Below, one piece after another: positions 27,373 through 35,230 of a stretch of 35,230 bases of DNA (its first letter is position 1; every line of letters starts with the position of its first letter). The position numbers and the translations under genes were made by a program. The stretch spans positions 1-35,230 of the forward strand of contig JAUXSN010000028.1 of NCBI GenBank assembly GCA_030679895.1. The letters run 5' to 3'. The DNA comes from Candidatus Moraniibacteriota bacterium (GTDB taxonomy: Bacteria; Patescibacteriota; Minisyncoccia; Moranbacterales; UBA11712). A model generated the notes under the pieces. That model saw only the letters and a program-made list of their open reading frames with translations. It searched no databases and was not told the origin of the DNA.

Positions 27373-27648
27373 ATGAAAACCTCGAAAGAGCTCCAAAGTT
27401 TCATCAAAAAAAGGAAAGCGCTTGTTTGGTATGTGAAAGATGTGACGAAACTCAACGAGGAATCCATCGTTGAGCATATTTTGAATTTCGGTGACTGGGA
27501 CGATGTGCAGGAGATGATCAGGATTATGGGTACCAAGCGAGTGGCGAAGATATTTTGGGAAAAATCGAAACCTATGAAATGGGGAAGAACCAACTATCGA
27601 CCGGGTGTGGTGAATCTTTTCAATCATTATTTTGCAAAACATGCATAA
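27373..27648 (+). CDS. Small DUF6922-like protein, possible antitoxin partner
   Basis: 91 aa, directly upstream of and overlapping an AbiEii-like gene. Confidence 0.6.
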   Translation: MKTSKELQSFIKKRKALVWYVKDVTKLNEESIVEHILNFGDWDDVQEMIRIMGTKRVAKIFWEKSKPMKWGRTNYRPGVVNLFNHYFAKHA

Positions 27649-28252
27649 AGAAATTTTGACTCGAGAACAAATAAAGCTTTTGCCGCTTCTCAAAGAGTTC
27701 AAAGGAAAGTTTTATATGGTAGGCGGGACGGCTATTGCGTTTCACATCGGTCATCGTCGATCGATTGACTTCGATCTTTTTTCGGAAAAAAACTTCCAGA
27801 ATTTTCGGATAAGGAAAATATTTAGCCACTTCGTCAAGAAAGAAGACACACTGGTTGATCGCCCGGGAGAACTGACAATTCTTTTGCACGATGTAAAATT
27901 CACATTTTTTAATTTTCCGTACAAAATTCCCTGCTCTGAAAAATTTGAAAATCTGATTTGTATGCCGGATTTGCTCACCCTTGCGGCAATGAAAGCTTTC
28001 GCTTTGGGGCAAAGAAATAAGTGGAAAGATTATGTGGACTTGTATTTCATAATGAAGGATTTCCACACACTTTCCGAAATTTCAGAAAAAGCGAAACAAT
28101 TGTTCGGCACAAGTTTCAATGAAAGAATGTTCCGCGAACAGCTGGGATATTTTGTCGATGTCAACTATAATGAGAAAGTCGAATATATGAAAAATTTCAA
28201 AGTAAGCGATAAAGTTGTTGAAAAAGCATTGATAGAATTCAGCGTGAGCTGA
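27632..28252 (+). CDS. AbiEii/AbiGii-type nucleotidyltransferase (toxin-like)
   Basis: FYMVGGTAIAFHIGHRRSIDFDLFSEKNF, the GGTALA...GHRxSxDxDLF NTase signature. Confidence 0.88.
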   Translation: MQNMHKEILTREQIKLLPLLKEFKGKFYMVGGTAIAFHIGHRRSIDFDLFSEKNFQNFRIRKIFSHFVKKEDTLVDRPGELTILLHDVKFTFFNFPYKIPCSEKFENLICMPDLLTLAAMKAFALGQRNKWKDYVDLYFIMKDFHTLSEISEKAKQLFGTSFNERMFREQLGYFVDVNYNEKVEYMKNFKVSDKVVEKALIEFSVS

Positions 28253-28274
28253 AAATATAGCGATCAAATAAACA

Positions 28275-28302
28275 AAAAAGCAGGGATTAATCCCTGCTTT
28301 TT
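28275..28302. terminator. Bidirectional terminator (perfect palindrome)
   Basis: AAAAAGCAGGGATTAATCCCTGCTTTTT. Confidence 0.85.
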
Positions 28303-28305
28303 ATA

Positions 28306-28326
28306 TTTGGAAATCACAATCTGTGA
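28306..28326. repeat. Near-palindromic repeat, copy 2
   Basis: TTTGGAAATCACAATCTGTGA; 20/21 identical to copy 1. Confidence 0.9.
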
Positions 28327-28365
28327 TATTAATATTTGATGCTCCAAAACGGAATATCAAATTTC

Positions 28366-29082
28366 TTAGAGATTGTCATAAATTTCCTGAACGTCATCAA
28401 GCTCATCTAGTTTTCCTAAAAGTTTTTCATAATCAATCTTTGCTTCGACGCTGATTGAAATAGAAGAGAGGGGCATGAAAATCAAACCGGCGTTGTCAAT
28501 TTGAATTCCTTTTTGCTCCAGATTTTCTTTCATTTCTTTGAGATCGCGCGGAGCAGTGATGACTTGCAGAATCTCACATTGAAAAATAGTGTCGATGGCT
28601 CCGGCATCAATGGCTTTGAATTCAATATCATCGGCATCCTTCCCGGATGTGTTTATATATATCGCTCCGACATTTTTGAAGAGGTGTTGGAGGCTTCCGG
28701 CCGGGACCATTTTTCCGCCGGATTTTTCGACGGTGCTCCTGACTTCGGTAATAGTCCGATTTTTGTTGTCGGTCGCAGTTTTGATGAGCATAGCAATGTT
28801 TTCCGGTCCCATGGCTTCATACACAATCTCTTCAATCGCTGCCGCGTCCTTGAGCTCTCCTGTTCCGCGCTTTATCGCCCGGTCAATATTGTCTTTTGGC
28901 ATATTGACGGCGCGCGCTTGATCGATCGCGAGGCGCAATTTGAAATTCATATCCGGGTTTCCTCCGCCATCTTTCGCGGCCAGTGTCACCAGTCGAGCGA
29001 CTTTCGTAAAAACGTTAGCGCGCTTAGCGTCTTGAATGGCTTTTTTATGTTTAATGCCTGCAAAGTGTGAGTGTCCAGACAT
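28366..29082 (-). CDS. yebC: YebC/PmpR (TACO1) family protein
   Basis: MSGHSHFAGIKHKKAIQDAKRANVFTKVARLVTLAAKDGGGNPDMNFKLRLAIDQARAVNMPKDNIDRAIKRGTGE. Confidence 0.97.
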   Translation of the reverse strand: MSGHSHFAGIKHKKAIQDAKRANVFTKVARLVTLAAKDGGGNPDMNFKLRLAIDQARAVNMPKDNIDRAIKRGTGELKDAAAIEEIVYEAMGPENIAMLIKTATDNKNRTITEVRSTVEKSGGKMVPAGSLQHLFKNVGAIYINTSGKDADDIEFKAIDAGAIDTIFQCEILQVITAPRDLKEMKENLEQKGIQIDNAGLIFMPLSSISISVEAKIDYEKLLGKLDELDDVQEIYDNL

Positions 29083-29208
29083 AGAATGATTTAAATTAAT
29101 TAAACCTTATCTTAAATACTAAACTGTATCAGAGGTTATTTCAAGTCATAAAAAAGTTGATTTATTAGGCATTAATGCTGTAAATTAAAGATAGCTAATT
29201 TTGATTTT

Positions 29209-30075
29209 ATGAATAATAAAAAACAGAAAAAAACTAAGAAGGTTTTTAATCCGTCATGGGCTCATTGGCAAAAACTATGGGCAGAGGTAGAATCTCCGTG
29301 GCGGCCGAGCAAAAAGGATATTTTGTTTTGCGAAAAAATGATCAAAATGGTTTTGCGATATGAAAAAAATCCTAAAGCGTTGCTGCTTGGCTCAACTCCT
29401 GAAATTCGCGACCTTTTGGCTAAATATAAGATCGAGACAACCTTAGTTGATGTGAATTCTTCAATGAAAAAAGCGATGGATAAATTGCTGAAGCGAAAAA
29501 ACAGGAAAGAGAAATTGATTGTTGCGGATTGGGTGAAAATGAAGCTTCCAAAAAGTTATTTTAATTTGGCATTTAGCGATGGCTGTTTGACTAATATATC
29601 GCTTGCCACATGGAGGAATCTTTTTACTAATGTCAATCAAGCTCTCAAAAAGAATGGTTTGCTGTATTCAGGTAGCTGGGTTTACAGAGTTTTAAAACCA
29701 TTAAGCTTTGAAGATTTGATTGAAAAATATAAGAAAAATCCAAAATACTTTGAGGACTTCAAGAACAGGGTCCATTCTTTGCATAGTCTCTATTTGAATC
29801 CCGGACTTTATGACCGCAGAAAAAAAGAATATAACTTTTTTAAAGTTATGAAAGGCATAGAATTATTTGTGAAAAGAGGTGATATCAGCCAAAAAGATTT
29901 CAGAAACTTGCAATGGACAAAAATAGAAATGGGGCCATATATTGAAATTGCCTTTGACGATGCTGAAGAGCATGATAGCTATCTGAATAAATTTTATAAA
30001 ATTGTCGCTGTTTTTCAGGATAAATCTCATCCGCTCATGGCTTTCCGCCGCGATTATATTTTAGCTAAAAAATAG
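29209..30075 (+). CDS. SAM methyltransferase-like protein (paralog 1)
   Basis: ALLLGSTPEIRDLLAKYKIETTLVDVNSSMKKAM...LIVADWVKM...LKKNGLLYSGSWVY. Confidence 0.7.
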   Translation: MNNKKQKKTKKVFNPSWAHWQKLWAEVESPWRPSKKDILFCEKMIKMVLRYEKNPKALLLGSTPEIRDLLAKYKIETTLVDVNSSMKKAMDKLLKRKNRKEKLIVADWVKMKLPKSYFNLAFSDGCLTNISLATWRNLFTNVNQALKKNGLLYSGSWVYRVLKPLSFEDLIEKYKKNPKYFEDFKNRVHSLHSLYLNPGLYDRRKKEYNFFKVMKGIELFVKRGDISQKDFRNLQWTKIEMGPYIEIAFDDAEEHDSYLNKFYKIVAVFQDKSHPLMAFRRDYILAKK

Positions 30076-30086
30076 TTTATCTTAAT

Positions 30087-30962
30087 ATGGCAAAAAAGTT
30101 ATACAATTCTTTGTGGTTTCAGTTCTGGAAGATTTGGAATAAGATCGGTCCGCCTTGGAGACCATCTGTGAAAGAAATAAAATGGTGGGAAAAGAAAATT
30201 GTTGAGCTGAATAAGAGCAATAAAAATCTAAAGGCTTTGGTGCTAGGCTCTACCCCGGAAATTCGCGATATGCTCGCAAAAAACAAAATTGATACGACAC
30301 TTCTTGATGCCAACCAGTCAATGTATGAGGCAATGAACAAGCTGATAAAAAAGAAAAACAACAGAGAAAAGCTAGTTGTTGGAAATTGGCTCGAGATGGA
30401 GAAAGTTTTAGGGGAAAATAGATTTGATTTCGTAATCGGTGATGCACCCCACTGCAATTTGGCTTATAAAACATGGCCAAGGTTTTTTGATGGGCTGTAT
30501 AATGTTCTCAAGCCTGGAGGATACTTTATGGTTGGGAGCATAACTTTGGAATTCAATGAAAGGCAGACTATTGAGGATCTATTTAATAAATATAAAAGAA
30601 AGAAAAAATATTTCAAGAATTTTAAGAATAGGCTCTGGGAACTTTATCAATTGGCTGATGAGAAAGGAGTTTGGACGAATGAGGTAAGAGGGTTTTCTTA
30701 TGAGGCAGTTAGAAAATTATTAAAGCGGGAAGGAGCGAAAAGAAAAATAGGACTTAAAGAACTTGATGAAAATCTTTGGTTCTTGAGTGGGGATATCAAC
30801 GGAGAAGCTCTTGGCAATTATGTCGAAGTTATGCCAACGCTTGAGGAGCAGATCAATCTTCAGTCCAAATGGTTTTATCTCGATGAATTATATTTGATAC
30901 TCGATCATTCTGCTTTTAAAATCCGCCGGGCGATGATTTTAAAAAGCAAGAGGTTAAAATAA
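30087..30962 (+). CDS. SAM methyltransferase-like protein (paralog 2)
   Basis: ALVLGSTPEIRDMLAKNKIDTTLLDANQSMYEAM...LVVGNWLEM...LKPGGYFMVGSI. Confidence 0.7.
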   Translation: MAKKLYNSLWFQFWKIWNKIGPPWRPSVKEIKWWEKKIVELNKSNKNLKALVLGSTPEIRDMLAKNKIDTTLLDANQSMYEAMNKLIKKKNNREKLVVGNWLEMEKVLGENRFDFVIGDAPHCNLAYKTWPRFFDGLYNVLKPGGYFMVGSITLEFNERQTIEDLFNKYKRKKKYFKNFKNRLWELYQLADEKGVWTNEVRGFSYEAVRKLLKREGAKRKIGLKELDENLWFLSGDINGEALGNYVEVMPTLEEQINLQSKWFYLDELYLILDHSAFKIRRAMILKSKRLK

Positions 30963-30978
30963 TTACTAAAAATAAATT

Positions 30979-32349
30979 ATGGAACGAAAAAAAATAACCA
31001 CGGAATTTCCCGACGCAAAAAAATGGGGAGGTCAGATTCAAAATTGGATGGATGGATTGCCGACCGACATCTACGCGAGATACGATTCAACCGAATTAAG
31101 ATCGCGGGAAAAACAATTGGCGGAAATGATCGGAACTTCCGATGCGGCGCTTTTCAATTCAGGAATGGGCGCGATTGTGACGGCAATGGAGGCTGAAGAA
31201 TTAAAATCCGGTGACGTTGTTTTGTGCGGAAAGGATGTCTACAGTGAAACGGCAAAATATTTTAAGGATTTAAAAAAACGGGGTATAAGAATTATTTTAA
31301 TTGATTCCGGAAATGCCGAAGAAATTGAACAAGCTATTGGAAGAGAAAGGCCTCGCCTCATCGTGCTGGAGAGTACCGGCAACTCGCCGGAAATGCCAGT
31401 TTGTGATCTCAAAAGGTTGGGAAAAAACGCGAAAGAAGCAAATAACTTTTACCACGCTGAATTAAATCCGAAAAAATCTTTGAAGCTTTATCTTGAAAGA
31501 CATGAGCTACTGAAAAAATTGCCGGAGGATTTTCAGGAAGGATTGTTGCAAAATATTGAAGAATTCAGGAAGGGTCAAAATCCTTTTGTGTTTAGAGATG
31601 CTGTCAAGAAATTTGAGAAACTTCTACAGACACCCACGAGGTCAATCGCCGTAAAGGGCATTGCAGAGATAGCAAAATTTATCTCTAATAGAAGCAGAGA
31701 AAAATTGTCTCTCATTGTTGATAATACGTTATCCTCCCCTGCCATCCGCAATCCTTTTAAAGAATTGGAGGGAAGCGGTGTGGAGATGGTGGTCGTGGAG
31801 AGTGGAACTAAGCATTATCAAAAAGGACAGGACAAAATTACTCTAGGAATCGCTTATTCTAATAAGGGAGAAAAGATAGAAAGAATCAGAGCTGAAAGGG
31901 CAAAGCTCGGAACATATCTTCAGCCCGTGGCGGAGAAAGAAATCCCTACTGATATTGCCGAAGCTATGCCCGAAATCATGAAGCGTCACGGAGGAAATGC
32001 GCTCACGCTCGCACGAATACTAGAAAAATCCGGGAACGTTTTGGATGTTGGACATCCCAATTTGGAAAAACACAAAAATTCCGAAATCGCCAAAGAAATC
32101 GCGCCTGAAGGATTAGTCAGCGTTTTTTACATTCAGGTTCCTGATGCCGAAAAATTCGTAGGCAAAGTAAAAGAATTAGGCGGGGATAGCATCGGAATCG
32201 GCGGAAGCTTCGGCCATCCCAAGACCTGGCTGTTTAATCTGGGAGAAAATAATGTTCGCATTGCAGCTGGGAGCGAAAGTCCGGAAGAATTTGAGAAAAT
32301 TTTAGATATTTTTAAACAAGCGGTGGCACAAATTAATGAAGATAAATAG
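30979..32349 (+). CDS. Cys/Met metabolism-type PLP-dependent enzyme with internal insertion
   Basis: DAALFNSGMGAIVTAM, SLIVDNTLSSPAIRNP, VVVESGTKHYQKGQDKITLG (PLP Lys). Confidence 0.8.
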   Translation: MERKKITTEFPDAKKWGGQIQNWMDGLPTDIYARYDSTELRSREKQLAEMIGTSDAALFNSGMGAIVTAMEAEELKSGDVVLCGKDVYSETAKYFKDLKKRGIRIILIDSGNAEEIEQAIGRERPRLIVLESTGNSPEMPVCDLKRLGKNAKEANNFYHAELNPKKSLKLYLERHELLKKLPEDFQEGLLQNIEEFRKGQNPFVFRDAVKKFEKLLQTPTRSIAVKGIAEIAKFISNRSREKLSLIVDNTLSSPAIRNPFKELEGSGVEMVVVESGTKHYQKGQDKITLGIAYSNKGEKIERIRAERAKLGTYLQPVAEKEIPTDIAEAMPEIMKRHGGNALTLARILEKSGNVLDVGHPNLEKHKNSEIAKEIAPEGLVSVFYIQVPDAEKFVGKVKELGGDSIGIGGSFGHPKTWLFNLGENNVRIAAGSESPEEFEKILDIFKQAVAQINEDK

Positions 32350-33226
32350 TTTTGCAAAACACGAAGAACGCTGGCAAAAGATGGCTAAATTATGGAGTCT
32401 TTATTCCAAATATTCTAGGCCCAGCCCAGAAGATATAAGGCATTTCAATGAATATTTGCAATTTGCGCTTAAAGGAATTTCAGAGCCACTTGTTGTTTTG
32501 TTGGGGGCAACGCCTGAAATAAGAGATCTGCTTTTAAAATACAGCAAAAAGCAGAAAGCAAAAATAATTTGCGTTGATATGACAAAGGACATGTTCATGG
32601 CTATGTCTCATCTTACACACCACAAAAACTCAAGGGAACAATTTGTTCTAAGTAATTGGCTCTCAATATCTAAAAAGATGAAACCAAAAAGCGTGGATGT
32701 TGTAATTGGTGATTTTGTGATAGGTAATGTTGGCGAACACGAAAAAAAATTTCTAAAAGAAGTATCATCTATTTTAAAATCAAATGGTTTTTTTATAACC
32801 AGGGCTTACTATCACACGGACAGAGTTCAAAAGGTACCAAACTTTGTAAAAGAACTAAGGCGATTGGCACAAAGAGTTAAGAGGGGAAAGTATACTATTA
32901 AAGATGCCAAAGAATATTTTATGAATAACACTATGTATTCGACTTGGTATCTAAGAAAAGATAATAAAGTTTCTTTGAGTTACCGGCAAAAAGAGTATGA
33001 AAACATAAGAAATGATACTAGATTCCTAGGAAGAACAGAGGGGAAAATATTTAAATCCTTCTGGAAAGCATGGTGGCCACTTAGAGATAAATATTGGACC
33101 GATCTTCCAAAAAATGAGCTGCAAAGTATTATTAGAAGGCATTTTATCATTCGGAAAACGCTATTTTCACATGATTATGAACGGGCGGAATTTTGTCCGA
33201 TATATTTGTTGAGAAAAAAGAAATGA
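32336..33226 (+). CDS. SAM methyltransferase-like protein (paralog 3)
   Basis: VVLLGATPEIRDLLLKY...IICVDMTKDMFMAM...FVLSNWLSI...LKSNGFFITRAYY; overlaps the preceding CDS by 14 nt. Confidence 0.7.
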   Translation: MKINSFAKHEERWQKMAKLWSLYSKYSRPSPEDIRHFNEYLQFALKGISEPLVVLLGATPEIRDLLLKYSKKQKAKIICVDMTKDMFMAMSHLTHHKNSREQFVLSNWLSISKKMKPKSVDVVIGDFVIGNVGEHEKKFLKEVSSILKSNGFFITRAYYHTDRVQKVPNFVKELRRLAQRVKRGKYTIKDAKEYFMNNTMYSTWYLRKDNKVSLSYRQKEYENIRNDTRFLGRTEGKIFKSFWKAWWPLRDKYWTDLPKNELQSIIRRHFIIRKTLFSHDYERAEFCPIYLLRKKK

Positions 33227-33555
33227 AAATTAGTGGAAAAGTAATTCGAGGGAAAGGCAAGGGCAAGGAGTTAGGCTTTCCTACGGTTAATATTGAACTT
33301 CATAAAAAAATTGAAAGCGGGGTTTATGCAGGAAAAGTGAATTATGATGATAAAGAATACAAAGTGGGGATATTTGTTAATAAGGATAGTAACTTATTGG
33401 AGGCGCATCTCGTTGGTTTTTCAGGCAATTTATACGGAGAAGACATTGAGATTGAGATCAGGAATAGAATCAGGGATGTTATGAAATTTGAGAATGATGA
33501 GGAACTAAAGAGGCAAATTAAAAATGATATTAAAAATATATGTTCACAGGAATAA
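33223..33555 (+). CDS. Stand-alone riboflavin kinase domain
   Basis: MKISGKVIRGKGKGKELGFPTVNIEL...ESGVYAGKV...EAHLVGFSGNLYGEDIEIEIRNRIRD; ATGA overlap with the preceding CDS indicates start 33223, not 33193. Confidence 0.85.
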   Translation: MKISGKVIRGKGKGKELGFPTVNIELHKKIESGVYAGKVNYDDKEYKVGIFVNKDSNLLEAHLVGFSGNLYGEDIEIEIRNRIRDVMKFENDEELKRQIKNDIKNICSQE

Positions 33556-34142
33556 TCAAAAAACTTTCTAAAGCTGAAAAAGTAACTTGGCAAAAGGGCA
33601 GTCTTTTTGTTGAGATCAAAATTCCAAAGGGGTGGAAAGTTAAACTCGGCGAGAGTATTTCTGTTAACGGAGTCTGCTCAACAGTCAAAAAAGTTAGCAA
33701 AAATAATTTTACGGTTGAATATATGCCGGAGACAGTCGAAAAAACGACAGTTGGTGATTATAAAAAAGGAACAGAATTAAATCTAGAAAGAAGTTTACGG
33801 ATGAATGATCTTCTCGACGGACATTTAGTCCAGGGGCATGTGGATACGACCGGAAAAATAGTCGAAATAAAAAATGCGAAGCAATCTAAGATAATAAAAA
33901 TCCAAGTGCCCAAAGTTTTCATGAAGTTTCTGGCGCCTAAGGGGTCGGTTTCGGTTGACGGGATCAGCCTCACGATCGTTGATTCAAAAAAAGACTGGTT
34001 TACTGTCTCTCTGGTCAGCTATACTTTGGAAAATACCAATCTCGGAAAAATTAAAGTCGGCGCAAAAGTGAACATTGAAACAGACGCGATCGCTAAATAT
34101 ATATTTAATATTTTAAAATCTAGCGGGTATGCTAAATGCTAA
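33540..34142 (+). CDS. ribE: Riboflavin synthase alpha chain
   Basis: MFTGIIKKL; LGESISVNGVCSTV; GHLVQGHVDTTGKI; GSVSVDGISLTIV; SYTLENTNLG; NIETDAIAKY. Confidence 0.95.
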   Translation: MFTGIIKKLSKAEKVTWQKGSLFVEIKIPKGWKVKLGESISVNGVCSTVKKVSKNNFTVEYMPETVEKTTVGDYKKGTELNLERSLRMNDLLDGHLVQGHVDTTGKIVEIKNAKQSKIIKIQVPKVFMKFLAPKGSVSVDGISLTIVDSKKDWFTVSLVSYTLENTNLGKIKVGAKVNIETDAIAKYIFNILKSSGYAKC

Positions 34143-34587
34143 AAAAGGAAAAGTTAGAAAATTTGATGGATCGAAGCTGAAGATAGGCGTCATTGTTTCG
34201 CAGTTTAATAACAATATTACCGAGCCGATGCTCGATGGCGCGCTCAAGACTCTCGAGGAAAATAAAGTTAAGGCGGATAATATAAAAACTGTTTGGGTCC
34301 CTGGGTCATTTGAAATTCCGCTGGCGTGCCAAAAATTGGCGCAAGCAAAAAAATACGACGCGCTGGTGACGATCGGGTGCGTGATCAAGGGCAAAACGGA
34401 TCATTACTATTATATTTGCAATGAAGTTTCAAGAGGAATTATGGATGTGATGCTGAAGTTTGATATTCCCATCGGGTTTGGGGTGCTCACAACCCAAAAC
34501 TTGAAGCAGGCCGAAGCCCGCTCTCGCGGCAAAGAAAACAAAGGCCGCGAAGCGGCGGAAGCGGCGCTGGCGATGATGAAATTGTGA
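34129..34587 (+). CDS. ribH: 6,7-dimethyl-8-ribityllumazine synthase
   Basis: IGVIVSQFNNNITEPMLDGAL; VWVPGSFEIPLACQKLA; ALVTIGCVIKGKTDHYYYICNEVSRGIMDVML; PIGFGVLTTQNLKQAEARS. Confidence 0.96.
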   Translation: MLNAKKGKVRKFDGSKLKIGVIVSQFNNNITEPMLDGALKTLEENKVKADNIKTVWVPGSFEIPLACQKLAQAKKYDALVTIGCVIKGKTDHYYYICNEVSRGIMDVMLKFDIPIGFGVLTTQNLKQAEARSRGKENKGREAAEAALAMMKL

Positions 34588-34679
34588 AAAATTTTAAACG
34601 CTCTCAAGACATCGAGTGGGCGCTGGAAAAAGGAAAATTTTATATCACCCAATCCCGGCCGATCACGACATTGAAATAA
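34587..34679 (+). pseudogene. C-terminal remnant of a PEP synthase/PPDK N-domain protein
   Basis: Frame read just after ribH: KNFKRSQDIEWALEKGKFYITQSRPITTLK*; the DIEWA..GK.YI.QSRPIT ending is characteristic. Confidence 0.65.
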
Positions 34680-34719
34680 TTCTCAAAAAAGTGGGTTAGC
34701 AGGACAGTGACAGGCGCAT

Positions 34720-35230
34720 CTATTCCTTTTTCTTGTCCAGGAAGCCGATGATTTTTGCCGGTTCAGTCCGGTCTTTTTCAATGAGGCGCTTAATTACCTC
34801 AAAAACGACTTTGAATTTTCCGTCGTATTTTTTCTCCATTGCTTCAATTCTCAGACAAAGAATGCGATTGCTGATAACCATTTCTCTTATTCTCACAAAA
34901 GTTTTTATTATCTGAATGTTGACTTGGATTGCTCTTTCGCTGCTTAGAATGCTAGATAACATAGCAACCCCATATTCAGTGAAGGCATACGGCAAGTATT
35001 TTGAATGCTGCCCTTTCTCTAAGATTCCAAACTGGAATCTTAGAGAATCATACTCGATTTTGGAAAGCCGGAACATAAATTCATGCGGGAAGCGATTGAT
35101 ATTTCTTTTTACCGCCTTATTGAAATTTCCTGTTGTAATTTCATACAAAGCAGCTAAATCCCTATCAAACATCACTTTCTTTCCTCGAATCAGAAAGATT
35201 CGATTTTCAATTATTTCGCTCGGTATAATT
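34720..35230 (-). CDS. ORF6N-domain DNA-binding protein (5' partial at window edge)
   Basis: Frame continues past the listed GTG start to the edge: IIPSEIIENRIFLIRGKKVMFDRDLAALYEITTGNFNKAVKRNINRFPHEFMFRLS, the canonical ORF6N start. Confidence 0.88.
   Translation of the reverse strand, partial: IIPSEIIENRIFLIRGKKVMFDRDLAALYEITTGNFNKAVKRNINRFPHEFMFRLSKIEYDSLRFQFGILEKGQHSKYLPYAFTEYGVAMLSSILSSERAIQVNIQIIKTFVRIREMVISNRILCLRIEAMEKKYDGKFKVVFEVIKRLIEKDRTEPAKIIGFLDKKKE

Noticed and set aside
33100-33240. FMN riboswitch upstream of the riboflavin genes
   Set aside because: The flavokinase gene overlaps the preceding CDS (ATGA) and leaves no leader; no RFN-like conserved blocks recognised.
29209-34587. 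Roseoflavin-type (RosA) flavin N-methylation pathway
   Set aside because: Attractive because methyltransferases neighbour rib genes, but no RosB/RosC-like genes or specific RosA similarity could be shown; left only as a broad flavin-modification hypothesis.
1-35230. Alternative genetic code (TGA as Gly)
   Set aside because: TGA works as the stop for several well-recognised genes, e.g. rnpA (TGA at 9173-9175, minus strand) and ribH (34585-34587).
1-35230. CRISPR arrays, tRNA or rRNA genes
   Set aside because: No regularly spaced direct repeats and no recognisable tRNA or rRNA sequence found by eye; a tRNAscan/Infernal run would be needed to exclude them fully.

Overview
The gene content looks like a Candidate Phyla Radiation (Patescibacteria)-type chromosome; this lineage call is an inference. 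TGA acts as a stop in many places, so the TGA=Gly code is unlikely. The window spans the replication-origin region: jag/khpB-yidC-rnpA-rpmH on the minus strand, then dnaA-dnaN-DciA-like on the plus strand, with DnaA-box-like sites around dnaA. Left of the origin are: (i) a VirB2-like pilin segment joined by a 21-Gly run to a Cys-rich lysozyme-like domain, followed by a membrane-anchored protein with an Ivy-type CRPHDC motif and a beta-propeller protein; (ii) a minus-strand polysaccharide cluster (flippase, GT2, two O-antigen ligase-like proteins). Right of the origin are: a class A PBP; a long minus-strand gene chain (7TM protein, RimK-like ATP-grasp fused to a retropepsin-like domain, second ATP-grasp, two GT4 paralogs, GT-like protein, DUF1704/QEGLA metallopeptidase, ChbG/YdjC deacetylase); ruvC with a TrmB-like regulator; a SAM methyltransferase; a B12-type radical SAM protein with unusual cysteine spacing; a small protein plus AbiEii-like nucleotidyltransferase pair flanked by near-palindromic repeats; yebC; and a plus-strand chain of three paralogous methyltransferases, a PLP enzyme with a large insertion, a stand-alone riboflavin kinase, ribE and ribH. 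A PEP-synthase C-terminal remnant and an ORF6N gene running off the edge follow. The best candidates for an undescribed system are the amidoligase/peptidase/glycosyltransferase chain (15372-23333), the pilin-lysozyme plus lysozyme-inhibitor-like locus (1-1815), and the methyltransferase/PLP/riboflavin chain (29209-34587). All family calls come from motif reading by eye; no database search was run.
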